64,000 bases of DNA from Desulfofustis sp. PB-SRB1 (lineage in GTDB: Bacteria; Desulfobacterota; Desulfobulbia; Desulfobulbales; Desulfocapsaceae), in contig JAEQMT010000057.1 of the NCBI GenBank assembly GCA_016722945.1, positions 1 through 64,000 on the forward strand, read 5' to 3'. Both the position numbers and the translations under genes were made by a program. This document shows, one piece after another, positions 42,052-51,094 of the stretch; the first letter of the stretch is position 1, and each line of letters opens with the position of its first letter. A model generated the notes under the pieces. That model was not told the origin of the DNA and did not search any database. It saw only the letters and a program-made list of their open reading frames with translations.

Positions 42052-45000
42052 GGGTTCTTTCCTTTTCAAAGCCGATAACGAAGGCGAGCAGGGCGGGGAT
42101 GACAAAAAGGGTAAAAAGCGCCGACACCGCCAGTCCACCCAGCAAAATGGAGCCGAGCCCACGATACAGCTCGGAGCCGGAGCCGGTGGAGATGACCAGG
42201 GGGCTGAGCGCTAAAATGGAAGTAGTGGTACTCATGAAGATGGGCCGGATACGGGTACGCACCGCCTCGGAGATGGCCTTGACCCCCTTCAGGCCCTGAT
42301 AGCGCACGTTGTTCAGCGATTGATGGACAATGAGGATGGCGTTGTTCACCACCGTGCCGATAAGGATGATAAAGCCGAGCATGGCAAGGATATCAAACCC
42401 CTGTGGCATGATCAGCTGGTTAACCGTGACCAGGCCGATAAAACCGCCGGCCGCCGCCATGGGAACGCTGAACAAAATGATGAAAGGATAGAAAAAATTC
42501 TCGAACAACGCCGCCATCAGCAGATAGGTGATGAGCAGGGCAAGCAGCAGGTTCCACTGGAGGGCGGCCGCGGTCTCCACCAGTTTGTCGGCATTGCCGC
42601 CGATGGTGATTTCCACATTCGGCAGCTGGCCGGCGCCCTGCATGGCGCCGATAATATCGTCGGTGATGATGGTGGTGGCGGTCTGCAGCGGTACCTCGTC
42701 AGGCGGGGTCACCTGCAGGGTGATGGTACGCTTGCGCTCCAAATGGTTGATCTGCGGCATGCCCTCACTGTAGACCAGTTCGGCTACATCGCCCACCTTG
42801 ATGAGATTCCCGAACCGATTGGCGATGGGGGCGCTGAGAATGTCTTCCGGGGTGGCGAAGCGCTCGTCACTGCCCTTTAAAATCAGATCGATCTGCTTTA
42901 TTCCCTCCGGCCGGTACTCGTCGATCTTGCGCCCATCCAGCAGGATGTCTACGTAGATGCCCAGATCACGCTCGGTCAGCCCGTTGGCGGCAAGCCGCTC
43001 CTTGTTGGGGACGATACGGATTTCCGGATAACTCGTTTCCATGGAGGGTACCGGCCGCACCTGCGAGCCGGGAATGGCTTGGGAGATGGCACCGAATAAC
43101 TGGCGGGCGGCGCCGACAATTGGCTCGATGGCACTGCTTGCAATATTTACCTCGACGGTGCGGCCCTGGCCGATGCCCTGTTCGAAAATGCCCGCCTGGA
43201 TGGATACCCCGAAGAAGCCGGGAATGGAGTTCATGATCCGGGTGAACAGGGGCATCATCTCTCTTGCCCTCGTTTCATGGATAGAGATGCCGCCAAACAG
43301 GGTGAAGCGATCGGCACCCACGTAGAACATGTTTTTTATCTGGGGAACCCCATCCTTACCATCTTCTTGGAAATAGGGCTCGGCCTGCTCGTAGACGGAA
43401 AAGCCGATCTCCTTGAGCTTATCGGTGGAATAGCCGGGCGGCGGGATGAGGATGTTTAAGATGAGATTGCGGTTGCCCTGGGGCAGGTACTCGGCCGGCG
43501 GCATAAGCTGATAAATGACGCTCACCGAAAAAAGGGTCAGCACAGCAACGGTGAACAACCGGGTGAAAACGTTGCGCAAACAGAGCCCCGAGATTGCCAT
43601 AATAGCCTTGGCCACCACCGGCCCGATGAACGATTTCTGCCAGCGGCTCGGTTTCTTTTTTGATGCACTGCCGTAGAGCAGGTTGATGGTGGTGGGGATG
43701 ACGGTGATGGAGACCAGAAAACTGATCATGATGGCAAAGGTAATGGCAATAGCGATATCGCGAAAGAGCTGGCCCGCCTCTTCCTGCATGAACACCACCG
43801 GTAAAAAGACTGCCACCGTGGTGGCGGTGGAGGCAAAGATCGCTCCCCACACCTCTTTGGTGCCGTCCTGGGCCGCCTGATAGGCGGTTTTGCCCATCTT
43901 GCGGTGCCGATCGATGTTTTCCAGCACCACGATGGAGTTGTCCACCAGCATGCCCACCGCAAAGGAAATACCGGCCAGACTCACCACATTGAGGCTGCGG
44001 TTGCTCACGTAAAGGAAAATAAAGGTGCCGATCACCGAAATGGGGATGGCCAGCGCCGTGGTAAGCGTCGAGCGTAGCGAGCGCAGAAAGGTGAGCAATA
44101 CGACAATGGCCAGCACCCCGCCGATGGCCACATTCTGTTTGACCAGCCAGATTGCGCGGTTGATGTAGGGCCGCTGGTCGTAGGCGATATCGATAAAAAG
44201 TCCCTGATCCTTGAGAATCGTCTGGTTGAGCCGGTTCACCTCGGCCTCCACCAGATCCGTCATACGCAGCACGTTGGTGCCGGGCTCCTTGCGCACCCCG
44301 ATCACGATGATCTGCTCGCCGTTAAGCAGCACGGCCCCGGTCTCTTTGGCAAAACCGGGCGCTACCGTGACGATGTCGCGCAGGTAGACGCGTTCCAGGC
44401 CGTCTTCGTAGACCACCACATCAAGGGCCTGCTCGGGCGATTGAAACTGGCCAATGGTGCGCACCCGGTAATTTTTCCGGCCGATACCGAACACCCCCGC
44501 CGAGATGGTGGTATTGGCGTTGGTGATGGCGGCGGCGATCTGGTCGATGGTGATGTTGTAACGGGCCATGCGGTAGACGTCGAGGTCCACGTGCAGCTCG
44601 TTTTCGGTGCCGCCGAAGACAAACAGTGAGCCCACCCCCTCAACGCGCTCGAGAAATTGCCGGACATTATCTTCGAAAAAGGTGAGATACTGGTTGATAT
44701 GGGTTTGGTTGTCGGCCATGGTGCGCAGCATCATCCAGATAACCGGTGAGCTGTTTGCCCCGGCCGCCTCTATTTTCGGGCGATCGACATTCTCTGGATA
44801 ATCGGAAACCTCATTGAGCTTGTTGGAGACCCTGAGCAGGGCATCGTCGAGATCGGTGCCGAGTACAAATGAAAGGGTGATTTCTCCCTGATTATTGTAG
44901 CTTGCGCTCTCCATTTTGGTGAGGCCCTGCAGCCCTTTGAGCGCCTCTTCCTGCTTTTCGACAATCTCCTTTTCAATCTCATACGGGGTGGCACCGCCCC

Positions 45001-45151
45001 AGCTGGTCTGTACCGTTATCTGCGGGGTTTCCACATCGGGGGTGAGTTGGACGGGGAGGCTCTGCAGGCTGATAAGCCCGAAGGTAACCAGCAAAATAAC
45101 GGCAACGGCAACGGAGACCGGCTTATCCAGCGCATAGCGGACGATATCCAT
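42038..45151 (-). CDS. RND-family multidrug efflux permease (AcrB/MexF-like)
   Basis: About 1037 residues from ATG 45151 (MDIVRYALDKPVSVAVAVIL); longer forms start inside the upstream gene and are rejected. Twelve transmembrane helices and two large periplasmic loops are evident; GMLVDNSIVVLENIDRHRKM is the proton-relay helix 4 with its Asp, and LIGTVVNNAILIVHQSL is the matching repeat (helix 10). It exports substrates using the proton motive force, with the adaptor protein and TolC channel of the same operon. Substrate not predictable. Confidence 0.95.
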   Translation of the reverse strand: MDIVRYALDKPVSVAVAVILLVTFGLISLQSLPVQLTPDVETPQITVQTSWGGATPYEIEKEIVEKQEEALKGLQGLTKMESASYNNQGEITLSFVLGTDLDDALLRVSNKLNEVSDYPENVDRPKIEAAGANSSPVIWMMLRTMADNQTHINQYLTFFEDNVRQFLERVEGVGSLFVFGGTENELHVDLDVYRMARYNITIDQIAAAITNANTTISAGVFGIGRKNYRVRTIGQFQSPEQALDVVVYEDGLERVYLRDIVTVAPGFAKETGAVLLNGEQIIVIGVRKEPGTNVLRMTDLVEAEVNRLNQTILKDQGLFIDIAYDQRPYINRAIWLVKQNVAIGGVLAIVVLLTFLRSLRSTLTTALAIPISVIGTFIFLYVSNRSLNVVSLAGISFAVGMLVDNSIVVLENIDRHRKMGKTAYQAAQDGTKEVWGAIFASTATTVAVFLPVVFMQEEAGQLFRDIAIAITFAIMISFLVSITVIPTTINLLYGSASKKKPSRWQKSFIGPVVAKAIMAISGLCLRNVFTRLFTVAVLTLFSVSVIYQLMPPAEYLPQGNRNLILNILIPPPGYSTDKLKEIGFSVYEQAEPYFQEDGKDGVPQIKNMFYVGADRFTLFGGISIHETRAREMMPLFTRIMNSIPGFFGVSIQAGIFEQGIGQGRTVEVNIASSAIEPIVGAARQLFGAISQAIPGSQVRPVPSMETSYPEIRIVPNKERLAANGLTERDLGIYVDILLDGRKIDEYRPEGIKQIDLILKGSDERFATPEDILSAPIANRFGNLIKVGDVAELVYSEGMPQINHLERKRTITLQVTPPDEVPLQTATTIITDDIIGAMQGAGQLPNVEITIGGNADKLVETAAALQWNLLLALLITYLLMAALFENFFYPFIILFSVPMAAAGGFIGLVTVNQLIMPQGFDILAMLGFIILIGTVVNNAILIVHQSLNNVRYQGLKGVKAISEAVRTRIRPIFMSTTTSILALSPLVISTGSGSELYRGLGSILLGGLAVSALFTLFVIPALLAFVIGFEKERTHEAR

Positions 45152-45152
45152 G

Positions 45153-46217
45153 CTATTCTCCCGCCACCACCACCGGCTGGTCGGGTCGCAACCGCTCGTT
45201 GCCCTCCACCACCACCTGCATGCCGGGCACGATATAGGGGTTGTCGACCCCGATACGCTCACCAAGATAGGCCACCACGTTGACCGGCAGGATCTTGGCG
45301 GCGCCATCTTCGACGGTATAGATGAAATCCTCGCCCTGAAATTTGATCAGTGCCGCCCGGCTGAGAATGGACAGGGTTTTCTTGTCGCTGCTGGGGATAG
45401 TTACGGTGGCCGACATGTTCTCGGCAATGATGGGGGGCGGTTCGATGGCAATCTTGGCGCTTACGTTTTTGGTTTTGATGTCGGCGATTGGTTCGATATC
45501 GAGGAGGGTGCCCGTCACTTCGGTGCCGAATGCGGTCAGCGTCACCGGTATGGGCTGGCCCATGTCAAGGTAGCGCAGGGTGGTTTCGGCCACCGGCACC
45601 TTGATAACCAGATCGTCCAGGGCGCCCAGGGTGAGGATGGCGGCGCCGGGCTGCACCCAGCTGCCGACGTCGACATCCTTACTCAAGACCAGTCCGTCAA
45701 AGGGCGCCGCAATAAGGCTTCGTTTCTTCTGAATGAGCAGTTTTTGTAGGGAGTTTTTCAGGGCCTCTCTTTCTTTTCTGGCGTCATCGAAGGTGTAGAG
45801 GGCATCATCATGCTCTTTTTCACTTACCCCAGACTGATTAAAGAGGCTTTCGAGCCGCCGATAGTTCTTTTCGGTGTTGGCGATACGTAGTTCCACCTGC
45901 TCGATCCGTGAGCGTTGCAGGGCAATCTCCTGCTCAAGAATCTCTGTGTTGAGCCGCACCAGCTCGTCGCCCGTCTTTACCCGGTCGCCTTGATTGACGG
46001 CAATACTTGCCACCAGGCCGGCTACCTCGGTGGAGATCCGACTGGTGCGATCAAAGGCGAGTACGCCGAGCACCGAGCGGGTACTGGCCACTTCCTCCTG
46101 GGTGACGGTGGCCAGCTTCACCCGCGCCGGCGGCGGACCCTGGGCGGCCAGCTGCTGAGATGAACAGGTCACCACCAATAAAAACAGGGTGACGCCATAA
46201 ACTACATGTTTGAACAT
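45153..46217 (-). CDS. RND efflux periplasmic adaptor (MFP, HlyD/AcrA-like)
   Basis: A 354-residue lipoprotein-like adaptor. The signal segment MFKHVVYGVTLFLLVVTCSS with LVVTC resembles a lipobox, so it is probably anchored to the inner membrane. Order: beta-barrel/lipoyl strands (AGLVASIAVNQGDRVKTGDEL), a coiled-coil hairpin (about 90-155), the second lipoyl half (IAAPFDGLVLSKDVDVGSWV), and the membrane-proximal domain. It ends 1 base before the RND gene starts. It links the pump to TolC. Confidence 0.92.
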   Translation of the reverse strand: MFKHVVYGVTLFLLVVTCSSQQLAAQGPPPARVKLATVTQEEVASTRSVLGVLAFDRTSRISTEVAGLVASIAVNQGDRVKTGDELVRLNTEILEQEIALQRSRIEQVELRIANTEKNYRRLESLFNQSGVSEKEHDDALYTFDDARKEREALKNSLQKLLIQKKRSLIAAPFDGLVLSKDVDVGSWVQPGAAILTLGALDDLVIKVPVAETTLRYLDMGQPIPVTLTAFGTEVTGTLLDIEPIADIKTKNVSAKIAIEPPPIIAENMSATVTIPSSDKKTLSILSRAALIKFQGEDFIYTVEDGAAKILPVNVVAYLGERIGVDNPYIVPGMQVVVEGNERLRPDQPVVVAGE

Positions 46218-46476
46218 GGGATTACTCCGGGCAGAGAGGCGTGGGAAAACAATGGTTTTTTGAGATGCATGTCACAAATCGACAGATTACTGAGGCAGTC
46301 ATCGTTGTCAATGGTTTTCGCCTGCCCAACCAGTCCTCATGGTTTGAACCCCTGTGCGCCAATTCCCCTGATTGGCCTGAATTGACGAGTCAAGTGAGGC
46401 TCATATTTTTTCCACGAGGTATGAAAAAGTGCTTTGACGCCTTGCGTGCCAGGGCTTACAACTGTTTATCTGTTTA

Positions 46477-47397
46477 TTGAACGTTATATCAGATCCAAAT
46501 CCCAACTACATTAACCCTTTTGAAAACCAATTTATGGCACCGACAGAAGAGCAACGAAACGGCAATCCAGTCTGTTATGTGGACGGAGAGTTCGTCCCCG
46601 CCGATCAGGCCACCCTGCCCCTGAGTGACCTGGCAATACTGCGTGGCTACGCGGTATTTGACTTTCTCAGAACCTATAACCGAAGGCCTTTTCATCTGCT
46701 TGATCATATCGAGCGGATGCGAAATTCAGCCCGGGTAATCGGACTTACGTGTCCCTGGCCCAGCGAAGAAATTGAATCCATCGTCTACCAGGTGCTGGAT
46801 TACAACGAGTTTGTGGAATGCAACCTTCGTTTGCTGGTTACCGGCGGCGACAGTGAGGATTCCATAAGCCCTGGAGATAATCCTCGTCTTATCGTGCTGG
46901 CTTCGGCGCTGAACCCCTATCCGCGGGACTGGTATGAAAATGGCGTGGCGGTCATCACCGCCCCGTCCGGCCGCGACATTGCCGCGGCAAAATCGATTGA
47001 TTACATCAAGGCGATAATAACCCTGCGTGATGCCAGAGCGGCCGGCGCGGTGGAATCGGTGTATGTGGATGGCAACGATTGCGTACTGGAGGGTACCACC
47101 TCAAATATTTTCGTGGTGGCCGGCGGCATGCTCATGACACCTGATGAATCGATCTTGCCGGGTATCACCCGCAAGGTCGTTCTCGATCTGGCGGGGGCGG
47201 AGTTTTCGCCGCTGCTTACTACCATTACCCGTCATCAGCTGTTGGGTGCCGAGGAGGTGTTTTTAACCTCATCCAACAAAGAGGTGTTGCCGGTGGTAAC
47301 GGTGGATGGCGCTAAGATAAACAAGGGGGTGCCGGGACCGATTACCAGAAAGATCATCGAGCTGTTTGGCTCATACACCCAGAATTACGGGGCGTGA
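46477..47397 (+). CDS. Class IV PLP-dependent aminotransferase (branched-chain/D-amino-acid type)
   Basis: A 306-residue aminotransferase of fold type IV. The catalytic region is KSIDYIKAIITLRDARAAGA, with the PLP lysine expected at YIK; DCVLEGTTSNIFVVAGG and LPGITRKVVLDLA are the phosphate-binding and substrate loops of IlvE/D-AAT/PabC proteins. It lacks the full RxxPFRR-type signature that would settle between IlvE, Dat or PabC. The start may be TTG 46477 or ATG 46534; no strong ribosome site decides. Monocistronic. Confidence 0.85.
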   Translation: MNVISDPNPNYINPFENQFMAPTEEQRNGNPVCYVDGEFVPADQATLPLSDLAILRGYAVFDFLRTYNRRPFHLLDHIERMRNSARVIGLTCPWPSEEIESIVYQVLDYNEFVECNLRLLVTGGDSEDSISPGDNPRLIVLASALNPYPRDWYENGVAVITAPSGRDIAAAKSIDYIKAIITLRDARAAGAVESVYVDGNDCVLEGTTSNIFVVAGGMLMTPDESILPGITRKVVLDLAGAEFSPLLTTITRHQLLGAEEVFLTSSNKEVLPVVTVDGAKINKGVPGPITRKIIELFGSYTQNYGA

Positions 47398-47406
47398 TCT
47401 GACTTT

Positions 47407-47549
47407 AGGGAGCCTTGAAAAATGGCCTTTTCGGTCAATCTGCGCGTTGCTCAAAAAATGTTATCCTGACAATGTCAGCCCGGTCAGCGGCACCATATTC
47501 CTGGTGCCTTGATATTTAACGAAAATCCTCATTCTTCAAGGTTTCCTTC
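47407..47549. repeat. Palindromic MITE-like element, copy D
   Basis: Starts AGGGAGCCTTGAAAAATGGCC and ends TTCTTCAAGGTTTCCTTC. Interior landmarks CAATCTGCGCGTTGCTC, TGTTATCCTGACAAT and GGTGCCTTGATATTTAACG align with the type copy. It fills almost the whole 150-base gap between convergent genes. The left end is 10 bases after the aminotransferase stop. Confidence 0.8.
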
Positions 47550-47553
47550 AGGG

Positions 47554-48330
47554 TCAGGTAGTGGGATGGGTGAACGGCTTACGGAATCGTCTGCCCGCCG
47601 CCTGCTGGGCGGCCCGTTTGCGGGTGAATTCCTCTGAATAGATAAAGTTGACCGACTTACTGCCCGGCGCCTTGTGCGCCCATGCCCACCAGTCGTTTTT
47701 TATGGTGAAATCGCTGTAATCGGGGTGCTGCATCACCAGCAGTTCAAAAACCAGCTCGATGTGCGGCTGATTCAGTTCATCCTCGCCCATGGTGAGCATT
47801 GAGATCCCGTCCGTTTTACGCTTACCCTCGGCACGTTTGCTGGCATAGGTCCATTGCAGATCATCAAAGAGGATCCAGCCGCCGGGTTTGAGCAGTTTGT
47901 CCACCAGAAAAAAGGCGGCGCCATCGACGTTGAAATGTTTGGCCCCGTCGATAAAGCAGAAATCATAGAGCGGTTCGCACCGACCATCGGCTGTCCGTGC
48001 CTCGATCTGTTTCTTGAGAAACCAGGTGTAGCTGGTGTGCTCACGATGCACCGAAACGTAGTCGGCAAGGCCGGTTTTGGCCAGTAACTCCTCGATGCGC
48101 GGCTCCTTGTGCCAGTTCAATCCTTCCAGCAGATCGACACAGTCAAGATGGCCGGCGCCTGTTTCGTGAAGGGCGGCGGCCATGTAACAGCTCGAGGCGC
48201 CGTGGGCAAATCCCAGTTCAAGGCAGCGCTCCGGCCGCTGAGCACGGATAAAGTGATAGAGATCATCAGCCAGTTCGGGCAGGATGTAGGGAACGGAAGC
48301 GATGTGCTGTTTAATGTCGTTGAATTCCAT
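47554..48330 (-). CDS. Class I SAM-dependent methyltransferase (Methyltransf_24-like)
   Basis: A 258-residue enzyme. The SAM-binding motif is CLELGFAHGASSCYMAAAL (about residues 36-54), followed by HLDCVDLLEG (acidic residue for ribose), FCFIDGAKHFNVDGAAFFLV and GGWILFDDLQW. This is the CmcI/Methyltransf_24 layout used for O- or N-methylation of small molecules and sugars. It is followed by no partner; the YkgJ-like gene lies 33 bases upstream on the same strand. Substrate unknown. Confidence 0.85.
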   Translation of the reverse strand: MEFNDIKQHIASVPYILPELADDLYHFIRAQRPERCLELGFAHGASSCYMAAALHETGAGHLDCVDLLEGLNWHKEPRIEELLAKTGLADYVSVHREHTSYTWFLKKQIEARTADGRCEPLYDFCFIDGAKHFNVDGAAFFLVDKLLKPGGWILFDDLQWTYASKRAEGKRKTDGISMLTMGEDELNQPHIELVFELLVMQHPDYSDFTIKNDWWAWAHKAPGSKSVNFIYSEEFTRKRAAQQAAGRRFRKPFTHPTT

Positions 48331-48363
48331 GGGATTGGATGATGTGGTGGTGATGCAGGCGAA

Positions 48364-49092
48364 TCAATCGCCCGGATCGCGGCTGATCATGTTCTCGATG
48401 GTGCGCCCCTCAACCGTGGCGGCCATGATCGTCGTCAACAGGGGCTGTACCACTGCATACTCCTGCTCATCCAGCAGAAAACCGGGCACCGGTCGGCATT
48501 TCCGGCCATGGGTGCGTGCCGCTTCATAGCTTTGATGGGAACCGAGCGCGGCAAAAAGCGGATCGCTTCGTCTGCCGGCCTCAGCCAGCAGCATCCGCGA
48601 CAATTCACCCCACCGGCCGGGGCGGCTGAGATGCTCAATAATCTGCTGGGTTGCGGTGGCGGCGGCGTAGTAGCCGGACGGGGCGGCAGCCGGCTGGGTT
48701 GCATCATGGACAATGGTTGACATCAGGCAGCGGCAGCCAAACGGGCGCACCTCGTAGAGAGGGCAGAGGTCGTTGTCAAGCAAACGGCAGGGTGAGTCGA
48801 ACCGTCCGCCACCGGGATCGATGTCACGACCGGCCAGACAGGCGGCGGCAAATTCGTTGGTGGTCAGATGAAGACTTACCGGTGGTAAGGGGTGACTGAG
48901 CAATTCCACCAGCCATTGCCTCCGGTCTTGTTTTTCGATATAGTCGATGATTATCCGCGCCTCCACCTCGGTAAGATAGACATCGCTGGTGCAGCAGTGG
49001 GCGCAGCCTGGCCCGCAGACCGGGGTGAAACGCGACGCCCAGGTGTCGAATATGTCGTATATGGCGCTGATTGCTCGCTTTGCCGGCTCCAT
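48364..49092 (-). CDS. YkgJ-family cysteine cluster protein
   Basis: A 242-residue protein with CGPGCAHCC at residues 27-35, LAGRDIDPGG, and CRLLDNDLCPLYEVRPFGCRC near residue 102-121. These spaced cysteines are the metal- or cluster-binding pattern of the YkgJ/CxxCxxCC family, of unknown activity and present widely in Desulfobacterota. A Cys at the C-terminal part (RKCRPVPG) may add a ligand. It precedes the methyltransferase gene by 33 bases and diverges from rluA. Confidence 0.75.
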   Translation of the reverse strand: MEPAKRAISAIYDIFDTWASRFTPVCGPGCAHCCTSDVYLTEVEARIIIDYIEKQDRRQWLVELLSHPLPPVSLHLTTNEFAAACLAGRDIDPGGGRFDSPCRLLDNDLCPLYEVRPFGCRCLMSTIVHDATQPAAAPSGYYAAATATQQIIEHLSRPGRWGELSRMLLAEAGRRSDPLFAALGSHQSYEAARTHGRKCRPVPGFLLDEQEYAVVQPLLTTIMAATVEGRTIENMISRDPGD

Positions 49093-49122
49093 CGTCGTGA
49101 TCTATGTTACCACGGTATAGAT

Positions 49123-49866
49123 ATGCGTATTCCCATACTGTTTGAGGATAATCATCTTATCGCCGTCAACAAACCGGCCGGCCTGCTGAGCCAGGGCGAT
49201 TATCGGCGGGAGCCCTCTGTCATCTCCATGGTACGCGACTACATCAAGCAGCGCGATCAGAAGCCGGGCAAGGTCTACTGCACCCTTGCCCACCGGCTGG
49301 ATCGGCCGGTTTCAGGAGTCTTGCTGATGGCCAAGACCTCCAAGGCGGCATCGAGGCTTGCGGCCTCATTTCGTAACCGCCTGACCACAAAAAGTTATCT
49401 GGCCCTCGTTAGCCTGAAAACGAACGATACCGGCGCAACTTCCACCACATGGCGTGAATATTGCCACTTGGTGTGGCGCCAGGGAGATTGCACGAGAGTA
49501 GTCACCGCGGCTGACCGCGCAGAAGGCAAAGAGGCCCGACTGCGTCTCAAAACGCTCTATGCTGATGACCAGGTTGCCCTCCACCTGGTGGAACTGATCA
49601 CCGGCCGCAAGCATCAGATTCGCGCCCAGCTTGCCCATCTCGGTATGCCGGTGGTGGGCGATGTTCACTATGGCGGACCTTCGACCATCCAGGAAGATGG
49701 TATCCATCTGCACGGTTGGCAGCTAACCGTTCCCCACCCGGTAAAGGGAGCACCGCTGCACCTGAGAGTCGATCCGCCGGTTTCTTTTTTTGCCCCATTT
49801 GATAATGACGGGATCGATGCCGTGCATCAAATCCTGCGTGATGATGAATTGCGTGGCCCCGAGTAG
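49123..49866 (+). CDS. RluA-family pseudouridine synthase
   Basis: About 247 residues from ATG 49123, the start of the RluA fold (MRIPILFEDNHLIAVNKPAG). The catalytic Asp lies in LAHRLDRPVSGVLLMAKTSKA (HRLDR), and ITGRKHQIRAQLAHLG is the conserved C-terminal motif. The N-terminal S4 domain of large RluA members is absent, so it is a small single-domain type that modifies tRNA or rRNA uridines. Upstream in-frame extension overlaps a gene on the other strand and is rejected. Confidence 0.93.
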   Translation: MRIPILFEDNHLIAVNKPAGLLSQGDYRREPSVISMVRDYIKQRDQKPGKVYCTLAHRLDRPVSGVLLMAKTSKAASRLAASFRNRLTTKSYLALVSLKTNDTGATSTTWREYCHLVWRQGDCTRVVTAADRAEGKEARLRLKTLYADDQVALHLVELITGRKHQIRAQLAHLGMPVVGDVHYGGPSTIQEDGIHLHGWQLTVPHPVKGAPLHLRVDPPVSFFAPFDNDGIDAVHQILRDDELRGPE

Positions 49867-49892
49867 GCTGAAACGAAGCAGCAATAAGGTCG

Positions 49893-51080
49893 TCAGGGGA
49901 CAATGGAGGCGGCCAGTTCCTCATAAAAGTGGGCCAGTTTGGCCCGGTATGCACTGAGCGAGTAGCGCTCACTGACGAGTTTTTGGGCCGCCTCCCCAAG
50001 GCGTGCCCGTAGGTGCGGCTGGTCAATGAGGGTGGCGATACCGTTTGCCATGGCCTCCGGCGTTGGTTCACACAACCAGGCAACATCTGTGCTCAGGACC
50101 TGGGTATGGGTGGGTAGGTCGGTGGCCAGCACGGCAACCCCGGAGCCGAGATAAGAGTAAATTTTCATGGGGGTGTTGGACCCCTTGATGCGCGGAGAAA
50201 TGAGAATGTCGGCCTGCCTGAGAAAGTAGCCCAGGAGGGTCACATCGCGTCTTCCCACAAAAAATACCTGCTCAGCCACTCCCTGCCGGCTCGCCAATGC
50301 CTGATAACGGCTGATATGTTCGTCGCTGCCGCCGATAACTACCAGGCCAGCGCTGGGGTACCTATCTTTAAGTTCGCCCATGGCGTCCAGCAGCAGATCG
50401 ATCCCCTGATATGTTTCCAGATTTCCAACATAGAGCAGCAACGGGCCGGAGATGCCAAGCATTGTCCGCAGATCTTCATTGCCGTTACCATCTGCGTTAT
50501 GCAGATCGATGTCCTCCAGGCAGGCAACCGGTGCCGCCGGGTTTATGGAGCGGGCATGATCGGCTATTTCATCGCACATGGCGACAACCCCGCTGGCCGA
50601 TCTGATGGCACGACCTTCGATTCGCGTAAAGACCGGTTTGAGCGGCCGTAAAAACCCCATTTTATCCACCAGCTGAGCGGACATCACCGAATCCATATCA
50701 TAGACAAAGGGAATCAGGAATTTCCTGCTGAGCCTCGCCGCCATAAACACCGCTTCCTCCACGGCATGAATGAAATGGTAGTGATTGGTCTGGATCAACT
50801 GTTTGGCACGCCTATAGAGCCACAGGTCGCAGACCAGTTTTTTAAGAGAAAAACCGGGCCCGATATTATTGATCAGATCCAGCCTCCGTGAGCGAAACAG
50901 GCGGACCCCGTCAATCTCGATGTCGGCTCCTTCATGATATACCAGCAGGTCCACCCGGTAGCCCAGGCGTGCCAGTTCGCCGGCCAGCAGTTTTACGGCA
51001 ATGGGAGTACCGCGATCCTGGTAGAAGGGTTGCGGGGCAATCATCAGGATTGCCTTGGCGGCGGCGGAATCGGTATGCAT
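49893..51080 (-). CDS. Family 4 glycosyltransferase (GT-B)
   Basis: A 395-residue GT-B enzyme. The N-terminal acceptor domain starts with ILMIAPQPFYQDRGTPIAVKLL and contains FVYDMDSVMSAQLV; the C-terminal donor domain has LLYVGNLETYQGIDLLLDAM, VIGGSD and a nucleotide-sugar-binding SPRIKGSNTPMKIYSYLGSG. Likely acts in envelope or lipopolysaccharide glycan synthesis on the inner face of the membrane. It lies 14 bases after glpD, in one operon with glpD and a PHP-like protein. Donor and acceptor are not predictable. Confidence 0.88.
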   Translation of the reverse strand: MHTDSAAAKAILMIAPQPFYQDRGTPIAVKLLAGELARLGYRVDLLVYHEGADIEIDGVRLFRSRRLDLINNIGPGFSLKKLVCDLWLYRRAKQLIQTNHYHFIHAVEEAVFMAARLSRKFLIPFVYDMDSVMSAQLVDKMGFLRPLKPVFTRIEGRAIRSASGVVAMCDEIADHARSINPAAPVACLEDIDLHNADGNGNEDLRTMLGISGPLLLYVGNLETYQGIDLLLDAMGELKDRYPSAGLVVIGGSDEHISRYQALASRQGVAEQVFFVGRRDVTLLGYFLRQADILISPRIKGSNTPMKIYSYLGSGVAVLATDLPTHTQVLSTDVAWLCEPTPEAMANGIATLIDQPHLRARLGEAAQKLVSERYSLSAYRAKLAHFYEELAASIVP

Positions 51081-51094
51081 GAAATCAACCCGAA